Assembly: GCF_004761975.1 (NCBI RefSeq)
Contig: NZ_RQII01000021.1
Span: 1 to 44,731 of the forward strand
Direction of reading: 5' to 3'
Origin: Planococcus koreensis
Lineage (GTDB): Bacteria > Bacillota > Bacilli > Bacillales_A > Planococcaceae
Length of the DNA: 44,731 bases
The notes under the pieces were generated by a model. The model searched no databases. It worked only from the letters and a program-made list of their open reading frames with translations, and was not told the DNA's origin. How positions within the stretch are numbered: the stretch's first letter is position 1; every line of letters starts with the position of its first letter. Of this stretch, positions 39,219 to 44,731 are shown in pieces. A program made the translations under genes and the position numbers.

Positions 39219-40826
39219 TTAGCTTAAGATTCCTTGTGAATCTTTCCATTCCAGGAAATCGTCATAAGTCAATTGTTTGTCCAAGATTGAACCGTCTTCA
39301 CGGATTTCAATGACGCGGTTTGCAACTGTCTGGATAAACTGATGGTCATGTGAAGTGAAGACCATAGCGCCTTTAAATGCAATCATGCCATTATTCAATG
39401 CTTGAATCGATTCAAGATCCAAGTGGTTGGTCGGCTCATCAAGCAACAGGACATTCGAATGCGACAGCATCATTTTAGACAGCATGCAGCGCACTTTCTC
39501 GCCACCGGATAGGACGGAAGGTTTCTTTTTCACTTCTTCACCGGAGAATAACATTCTGCCCAGGAAACCGCGCAGGAATGTTTCGCTTTCATCTTCCGGA
39601 GAATACTGGCGCAGCCAGTCCACCAGCGATTGCTCACTGCCTTCGAAATAAGCGGCATTGTCAATCGGCAAGTAAGCGCGTGAAGTTGTTACACCCCAGC
39701 GGATTGAGCCAGAAGCAGGCTGATCTTCTTCGGCAAGGATGCGAAGCAACGCTGATTTAGCAAGCGGATCGCCGATCAGTACGATTTTATCGTCTTTGCC
39801 CATATTGAAGCTAATGTTATTTAAAAGCTGTTTGCCATCTACTGACTGGCTTAGGTCTTTTACAGTCAACACGTCATTTCCGATTTCGCGGCCGACAGTG
39901 AAATTGACGAACGGATATTTACGGGAAGAAGGACGGATATCATCCAGTTCGATCTTATCAAGCATTTTCTTCCGCGACGTTGCCTGCTTCGATTTAGAAG
40001 CATTGGCGGAGAAGCGGGCGATAAAGGCTTGAAGCTCTTTGATCTTTTCTTCTTTTTTCGAGTTCTGGTCAGATGCCAGACGTGTTGCCAACTGGCTGGA
40101 TTCATACCAGAAATCGTAGTTGCCGACGTATAGCTGGATTTTACCGAAGTCCAAGTCTGCGATATGCGTACACACTTTGTTCAGGAAGTGGCGGTCATGC
40201 GAGACGACGATGACGGTGTTGTCAAAGTTGATCAGGAATTCTTCCAGCCATTGGATGGCTTTCAAGTCCAAATGGTTGGTCGGCTCATCGAGCAGCAAAA
40301 CATCAGGCTTGCCGAACAAAGCTTGTGCTAGAAGCACTTTGACTTTATCCGAACCGGAAAGTTCAGCCATTTTCTTATCGTGGAGCTCTTCAGAAATGCC
40401 AAGCCCTTGAAGCAGGATTGCAGCTTCTGATTCCGCTTCCCAACCGTTGAGTTCCGCGAATTCGCCTTCTAGCTCTGCAGCACGCATGCCGTCTTCATCT
40501 GAAAAGTCTTCTTTCATATAGATGGCATTTTTTTCTGCCATGATTTTGTATAATTTCTTATGGCCCATGATGACTGTTTCAAGCACCGGGTATTCTTCGT
40601 ATTCAAAGTGATCCTGTTTCAAAACGGCCAGGCGTTCACCTGAACCCATGTAGACATTGCCGGATTGCGCATCAAGCTCACCTGACAGAATTTTGATGAA
40701 TGTAGACTTGCCGGCGCCGTTCGCGCCGATCAGGCCGTAGCAATTACCAGGGTTGAATTGGATGTTTACATCTTCAAAAAGTTTACGGTCGCCAAAGCGA
40801 AGACTTACGTCATTTACTGCTATCAT
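39219..40826 (-). CDS. ykpA: ABC-F ATPase, YkpA/YbiT type
   Basis: A 535-residue soluble twin-cassette ATPase. NBD1 has a perfect Walker A GANGAGKST (34-42), a signature changed to LSGSDKVK, and LLDEPTNHLD. NBD2 has a degenerate Walker A (IGDPLAKSALL, with Ala where the conserved Gly precedes Lys), an intact LSGGEKVR and LLDEPTNHLD. The helical linker between domains carries the basic KSKQATSRKKML. Degeneracy in these positions is, as I recall, a feature of the YkpA/YbiT branch, not recent decay. Its role on the ribosome is not well defined. The ATG follows GGGAGGT. Confidence 0.88.
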   Translation of the reverse strand: MIAVNDVSLRFGDRKLFEDVNIQFNPGNCYGLIGANGAGKSTFIKILSGELDAQSGNVYMGSGERLAVLKQDHFEYEEYPVLETVIMGHKKLYKIMAEKNAIYMKEDFSDEDGMRAAELEGEFAELNGWEAESEAAILLQGLGISEELHDKKMAELSGSDKVKVLLAQALFGKPDVLLLDEPTNHLDLKAIQWLEEFLINFDNTVIVVSHDRHFLNKVCTHIADLDFGKIQLYVGNYDFWYESSQLATRLASDQNSKKEEKIKELQAFIARFSANASKSKQATSRKKMLDKIELDDIRPSSRKYPFVNFTVGREIGNDVLTVKDLSQSVDGKQLLNNISFNMGKDDKIVLIGDPLAKSALLRILAEEDQPASGSIRWGVTTSRAYLPIDNAAYFEGSEQSLVDWLRQYSPEDESETFLRGFLGRMLFSGEEVKKKPSVLSGGEKVRCMLSKMMLSHSNVLLLDEPTNHLDLESIQALNNGMIAFKGAMVFTSHDHQFIQTVANRVIEIREDGSILDKQLTYDDFLEWKDSQGILS

Positions 40827-40860
40827 TTTTTACGTACCTCCCAAATTTCACAATAAGAAT

Positions 40861-40869
40861 AGTATACCA
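40861..40869 (-). promoter_or_regulatory. Extended -10 promoter element for the ABC-F gene
   Basis: Minus-strand TGGTATACT (TGn plus TATACT) about 35 bases before the start. No good -35 is visible. The remaining roughly 210 bases to 41080 contain nothing I can support. Confidence 0.4.
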
Positions 40870-41080
40870 TGAAACCCGCTGAAATCGATAGCAATCGGCT
40901 ACAGTCTGAGATAAACTTAATGGAATGGCATAAAATATTTCTTGAAGCTTTTCATTTTTTTTCTAACCGATGCTTTCCGCGCAGCTATGCATAAACAGAA
41001 ACTTATGTTTCAGCAGAGCCGGTAAGTGGAATAACTCTATGGTTTATCCTGTTTTGATGAATAGTTTCAGCTCGAAGGAA

Positions 41081-41317
41081 TCAAACTTTATATTTCCGCT
41101 CTTTATAAGCTTCCAGCATGCCCAGGTCCTTATTCAGTAAATACTCCATGCGTACATAATCGCGTCTTTCCGGGATGTGGTCTTTTGTCAGGCCTTTCAT
41201 CGTATAAATGAAATAATAGCCGCCGATTTGGCGGAACCAGACGACGACATGCGGAAACTCGTCAAAAATAGCTTTGATATTATAGCGTTTCGCGTAGCTC
41301 CAATTTACTAATCTCAT
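41081..41317 (-). CDS. Small basic/aromatic protein, unknown
   Basis: A 78-residue soluble protein rich in Tyr, Arg and Lys (NWSYAKRYNIKAIFDEF, VVVWFRQIGGYYFIYTMKG). Its alternating hydrophobic pattern suggests a compact beta-helix domain. The ATG at 41317 has AGGCGGG upstream at a workable distance; the frame continues to 41416, but those residues lack a start with a site and overlap the divergent MFS start. It is not recognised. Codon use resembles its neighbours, which favours a real gene. Confidence 0.55.
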   Translation of the reverse strand: MRLVNWSYAKRYNIKAIFDEFPHVVVWFRQIGGYYFIYTMKGLTKDHIPERRDYVRMEYLLNKDLGMLEAYKERKYKV

Positions 41318-41407
41318 TTCCAGCCCGCCTTTCACATCCATTTTAATGAATTTCAGCGGCGAACACAAGTTTGGACAAAAGCGATTCGGAGAAGGGGATG
41401 AAAGAAA

Positions 41408-42582
41408 ATGGCGCAACTGAAAAACAAGCCGGCACTGGGCTTAATGGTGATTGCCATTTTGTTTGTGTCGTTGAATTTGAGGCCGGCAATTTCCTCTATT
41501 GGGCCGCTGCTCGAAGCGATCCGCCGTGATTTGTCACTTTCCAACAGCGAGATCAGCTTGCTGACATCAATTCCGGTATTTTGCATGGGGCTTTTCGCGC
41601 CGCTGGCAATCGGTTTTAACCGCAAATTCGGCATCAAAAAAAGCATCACGTTTTTAATTGCGATGCTCGGCGCACTGACGTTTGTTCGGGGCTTGTTTCC
41701 GACATACCCTGTGCTGCTCGCGAGTTCTTTTTTTATCGGTCTTGCAATCGCGGTGATCAGTCCGCTATTGTCGGCTGCGATTAAAACGAATTTTCCGGGA
41801 AGAACCGCTTCATTGATCGGCGTTTATTCGTTCGGCATGGGGCTTGGCGCGATGCTGGCCTCCGGTTTGACCGGCGTATTTTATACGCTGGCAGGATGGC
41901 CTCTTGCGCTGGCCAGCTGGGGAGTGCTGGCGCTGATCGCGTTGCCATTTTGGCTGCGTGTGAAGGAACCTCCGAAAACGTACGCTGTGGATGCTGGCAG
42001 CCCGGCGAAGCCCCCATGGAAAAACAAGCGTGCCTGGACGATGCTGCTGTTTTTCGGCTTTCAGTCGGCTATGTTTTTCTCACTGATTACGTGGCTTGCG
42101 CCTATCGCCATCGATAAAGGAATGAACGTGTTGACTGCTGGCGCGGTTTTGACGGTCATGGCAGCGGTCCAGCTCGTTGGAAACTTGTCTCTGCCGGTTT
42201 TGTTGGCAAGATTCCCAAGCCGGCTTTTATGGATTTTCCTGTCGCTGCTGTCGGGCGTTGCCGGACTGTTATTGCTTTTATTCGGCGGAGCGTCGCGACT
42301 TGGGCTGCCGCGGTTTTCCTCGGCATCATGCTCGGCTGTTTGTTCCCGATAGCGCTTTTAATGCCGCTTGATGAGAACGAACACGCGGATGATGTCAACA
42401 GCTGGACGGCGATGATCCAATCTGGAGGCTATATCATTTCAAGCGGGATGCCATTTTTAATCGGCATGCTGTATGACCGTTGGGGTGACCATTCCATTAC
42501 TTTATATCTCTTATTGAGTTTTGCAGCACTGGTCATGCTGTTCGGAATTTTATTGTATAGAAACGAAATAAAGCAAAACTAA
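41408..42582 (+). pseudogene. MFS transporter, CynX/NimT type, with a -1 frameshift
   Basis: Two frames together encode one 12-span major-facilitator protein of about 391 residues, of the CynX/NimT cyanate-nitroimidazole group. The beginning has the family block SLNLRPAISSIGPLL, and the first frame continues to LLLLLFGGA. It then turns into an unrelated tail and stops at 42352. The other frame picks up with TWAAAVFLGIMLGCLFPIALLM and runs to the end. The shift is in about 42285-42300, as if one base were missing. Without it the last three spans are lost. It may be a recent mutation or a sequencing error. The ATG follows AAGGGG. Confidence 0.82.
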
Positions 42583-42611
42583 TTCAAATAAATAAGAGCA
42601 AGGAGAACGTT

Positions 42612-43565
42612 ATGATTCGAATTTTAGCCATTGATCAACAAGATAAACTCGTTATCGACCCGGAATTGAGCCAGCTGAAATTGATGAAATGGCATTGGGT
42701 GGATTTCAATGAACCAACACCCGAAGAAATTGATTTGCTCAGCAGCCATTTTGCGTTCCACCCGCTGGCTATCGAAGATTGCATCCATTCTTTGCAGCGT
42801 CCGAAAATGGAGTATTACGAAAATGTGACTTTTTTAGTGATGCATTCTTTTGTGCCAGGGGAACTGGATGTCAATGAAGTGGATTTTTTCCTGGGTGAGG
42901 ATTTCTTGGTGACCTTCCATTTTGAGGATTTGGATGAAGTCAATTACGCGTGGGAATATTTCAGGCATATGAAAAACGTGGAAAGCTTCAAGCCGCTTGA
43001 AGTTACCTATAAAATCATGGACGAAATTGTAGATGGTTTTTTTCCATTGGTAGAGGAGCTTGAAGACCGCCTCGCTTCTGTAGAAGGTTCAGAGCGATTG
43101 AAAAAAGCGGACAAATCGATTATGGAAGATACGTTCGAAGTGCGGCGGAATTTATTGAAAATCCGTCAAATCGTCGTGCCGACAAGGGACATGGTCTACC
43201 GCATCCTTGAATCGAAGCGTTTTATCATTCAAGAGCAGAAACGCGCATATTTCCAGGATGTCCATGACCATCTCATCAAATTAAGCCAGATGATCGATTC
43301 AAATCGGGAATTGACGACGGATATCCGCGATAATTACATATCATTGAACTCTTATCGCATGAACAATATCATGAAGACGCTAACGGTCATTACGACCATC
43401 TTCATGCCGCTTACATTTGTTGCAGGGCTGTACGGCATGAATTTTGTCAACATGCCGGAATTGCGTACCGAGAACGGTTATTTTGTCGTTTTGGCAGTCA
43501 TGCTGGTGATGGCGATCGGCATGAGCGTTTGGTTCAAATCAAAAGGCTGGTTCGACAGCGATTGA
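42612..43565 (+). CDS. corA: CorA-family magnesium/divalent cation channel
   Basis: A 317-residue protein with a large cytoplasmic N-terminal domain and two C-terminal membrane helices. The family-defining YGMNF motif follows the first helix (about residue 275). The second helix ends in a short basic tail (WFKSKGWF). The region RQIVVPTRDMVYRIL belongs to the long stalk helix. CorA pentamers admit magnesium, or in some members cobalt, nickel or zinc. The ATG follows AAGGAG, 30 bases after the MFS gene, so it may be cotranscribed with it and with the HAD gene 23 bases downstream. Confidence 0.93.
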   Translation: MIRILAIDQQDKLVIDPELSQLKLMKWHWVDFNEPTPEEIDLLSSHFAFHPLAIEDCIHSLQRPKMEYYENVTFLVMHSFVPGELDVNEVDFFLGEDFLVTFHFEDLDEVNYAWEYFRHMKNVESFKPLEVTYKIMDEIVDGFFPLVEELEDRLASVEGSERLKKADKSIMEDTFEVRRNLLKIRQIVVPTRDMVYRILESKRFIIQEQKRAYFQDVHDHLIKLSQMIDSNRELTTDIRDNYISLNSYRMNNIMKTLTVITTIFMPLTFVAGLYGMNFVNMPELRTENGYFVVLAVMLVMAIGMSVWFKSKGWFDSD

Positions 43566-43587
43566 CCCTATAGAAAGGAATGGGAAT

Positions 43588-44286
43588 ATGGCAAGATACA
43601 ACACGATTTTGTTTGATATTGATGATACCTTGATGGATTTTAGGCTTTCCGAGCGCGCCGCTTTGCACAATACATTTGTCGATTATGGAATGCCCGATGG
43701 TTTTTCCCGTTTCCACGGCTCCTACCGGGAAATCAGCAAAGTGCTATGGCAGGATTTGGAAGAGGGGACAATGCCGCTGGCTAAACTGGGAATCGAGCGT
43801 TTTAAGCGCCTGTTCCATCAGCATGAATTGGATTTCAGCGCCGAAGCGTTTGGCTCGCAGTATTTGGATTATCTGGGGCAGGAAACACATTTATTTCCGG
43901 AAGCGGAAGCAATGCTTGAGGGACTCAGCAATTGCCGCCTGGCCGTCATTACGAATGGCTTCGGTTCTGTGCAGAAAGCACGCCTTAAGAATTCTCCGAT
44001 GCAGCATCTTTTTGAACACGTCATCATTTCGGAAGAAGCGGGTTATCAGAAGCCGCATAGCGGCATCTTCGATTACGCTTTCCGTAAATTGGGCCTGACA
44101 AGCAAAGATTCGGTGCTGATTGTGGGAGATTCGCTGACGTCGGACATTAAAGGCGGCATGGATTATGGCATTGCGACGTGCTGGTTCAATCCGCAAGGCA
44201 AGCACAACGGCACTGCGGTCCAGCCGACACATGAGATCCGCTGTTTGTCAGAACTCCCTGAAATCGTTAATGGAAAAATTGAATAA
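43588..44286 (+). CDS. HAD hydrolase, YjjG/YfnB-type pyrimidine nucleotidase
   Basis: A 232-residue haloacid-dehalogenase phosphatase. Motif I is FDIDDTL (Asp10 nucleophile, Asp12 acid/base), motif II is VITNGF, and motif III/IV are KPHSGIF and VGDSLTSDIKGG. The helical cap lies between motifs I and II (LWQDLEEGTMPLAKLGIERF). This pattern is that of the YjjG/YfnB subfamily, which dephosphorylates non-canonical pyrimidine nucleotides and helps keep them out of DNA. The ATG follows AGAAAGGAATGGG. A strong terminator follows, ending the MFS-corA-HAD cluster. Confidence 0.9.
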   Translation: MARYNTILFDIDDTLMDFRLSERAALHNTFVDYGMPDGFSRFHGSYREISKVLWQDLEEGTMPLAKLGIERFKRLFHQHELDFSAEAFGSQYLDYLGQETHLFPEAEAMLEGLSNCRLAVITNGFGSVQKARLKNSPMQHLFEHVIISEEAGYQKPHSGIFDYAFRKLGLTSKDSVLIVGDSLTSDIKGGMDYGIATCWFNPQGKHNGTAVQPTHEIRCLSELPEIVNGKIE

Positions 44287-44287
44287 G

Positions 44288-44317
44288 AAAAGGCCGATGA
44301 CGTGCATCGGCCTTTTT
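44288..44317 (+). terminator. Terminator after the HAD gene
   Basis: AAAAGGCCGATG and CATCGGCCTTTT pair around ACGTG. Confidence 0.85.
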
Positions 44318-44367
44318 CAGACTGTCCGGAAACTTAGATGGTTGTTTTGCATTTCGCTTCAGACGGA

Positions 44368-44731
44368 CGCTTTCCGCGGGCATGGCTTCAGTCTCCTCGT
44401 CGCTGGAAAAAGAGCTGCTCCTGCATCGCTGCGATAGCTTCGTCGTAAATGAGGTTCTTCAAACCTCGCTTCCTGCGGGTCTTCAGCTCAGGCTTTGCCT
44501 GCTGGAGTCGTCGCCTTCCGCTTCATTCCAAGATATTTCTTAATAGCGAGTTATATCTCTTACTCAAGAACACGAAAGATACACTTTCTGAAGTTTCTTT
44601 CGTGTTCTCCAGATATGGAGCAAAACAGCGGAGACGCCTGCGGGAAAGCGAGACAGCCGAGACGCCGCAGGGAGCGAAGCGACTGAGGAGGCTTGGCGCT
44701 CGCCCGCGGCAAGCGCAGCTGCTTTGCGGAA
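44368..44731. repeat. Third intergenic repeat element, inverted arms, cut by the window end
   Basis: No gene follows the HAD terminator. A left arm (from about 44363, with GACGCTTTCCGCGGGC, CAGTCTCCTCGTC and CTTCCTGCGGGTCT) and a right arm (about 44630 to the end) are inverted relatives of each other and of the arms at 38694-39134. Between them is a perfect 13-bp hairpin AGAACACGAAAGA (44567-44579 with 44596-44608). The right arm starts with a 22-base stretch (44613-44634) found, with one mismatch, on the other strand at 15391-15412. A reversed unit GACGAAGCTATCGCAGCGA lies near 44440-44460. Confidence 0.65.

Overview
The window looks like a chromosomal segment of a low-to-mid-GC Firmicute of the Planococcaceae (Planococcus/Planomicrobium/Sporosarcina-like). 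The evidence is gene content and order. Blocks resembling Bacillus subtilis yp- and yo- loci (ypdP/ypeQ, ypgQ-ypgR, ypjP-thyA-dfrA, ypmR-ypmS-msr, yozE, odhAB-yojN-yojO) are mixed with a Staphylococcus-type MurG and a CvfC-type protein. Nearly every gene has a strong Shine-Dalgarno site and most units end in a clear intrinsic terminator. The genus is an inference. I saw no rRNA, tRNA, prophage, insertion-sequence transposase or CRISPR array.

Layout. 1-2.5 kb: minus-strand small membrane proteins; a queuosine-precursor transporter under a preQ1-I riboswitch with an RNase H-like partner; a zinc-finger protein; a cold-shock protein. 2.6-8.6 kb: HD hydrolase, ABC-F ATPase, Nfu/HEAT protein (CvfC family), small unknowns, bacilliredoxin, methyltransferase. 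8.6-15.1 kb: a 25-codon membrane micro-ORF; ypjP behind an ECF-type promoter; thyA-dfrA-acyltransferase; DegV; SGNH lipoprotein-ypmS-msrA-msrB. 15.2-15.55 kb: a 374-bp structured element with inverted ends. 15.6-20.8 kb: YozE, DeoD, CtpA, CobW-type GTPase, a small unknown and a convergent MATE pump. 20.9-29.1 kb: MurG, DapF, PAS-GGDEF, then odhA-odhB. 29.2-34.7 kb: DedA, DUF6501, a frameshifted MoxR-type AAA gene (yojN), its VWA partner (yojO), and convergent xpaC-telA with an ECF-type promoter. 34.9-38.6 kb: DUF1033, cold-shock protein with structured leader, secreted M4 protease, a divergent cold-shock-domain gene behind a sigma-B-like promoter, DUF1232. 38.6-39.2 kb: an inverted-repeat element between two near-identical terminators. 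39.2-44.3 kb: a second ABC-F, a small unknown, a frameshifted MFS gene, CorA, HAD nucleotidase. 44.37 kb to the end: a third repeat element.

How the parts work together. Several units serve nucleotide and one-carbon metabolism (thyA, dfrA, deoD, HAD nucleotidase, HD pyrophosphohydrolase). Others serve redox and protein repair (bacilliredoxin, msrA, msrB), the envelope (MurG, DapF, CtpA, YpjP, XpaC/TelA, the acyltransferase) and the TCA cycle (odhAB, with a cre-like site). The least-explained material is a mosaic family of intergenic repeats at three loci sharing sequence modules, two matching ECF-type promoters (TGAAAC-N16-CGTATA), a palindrome that encodes the same peptide in two convergent genes, and two single-base frameshifts in otherwise intact genes.
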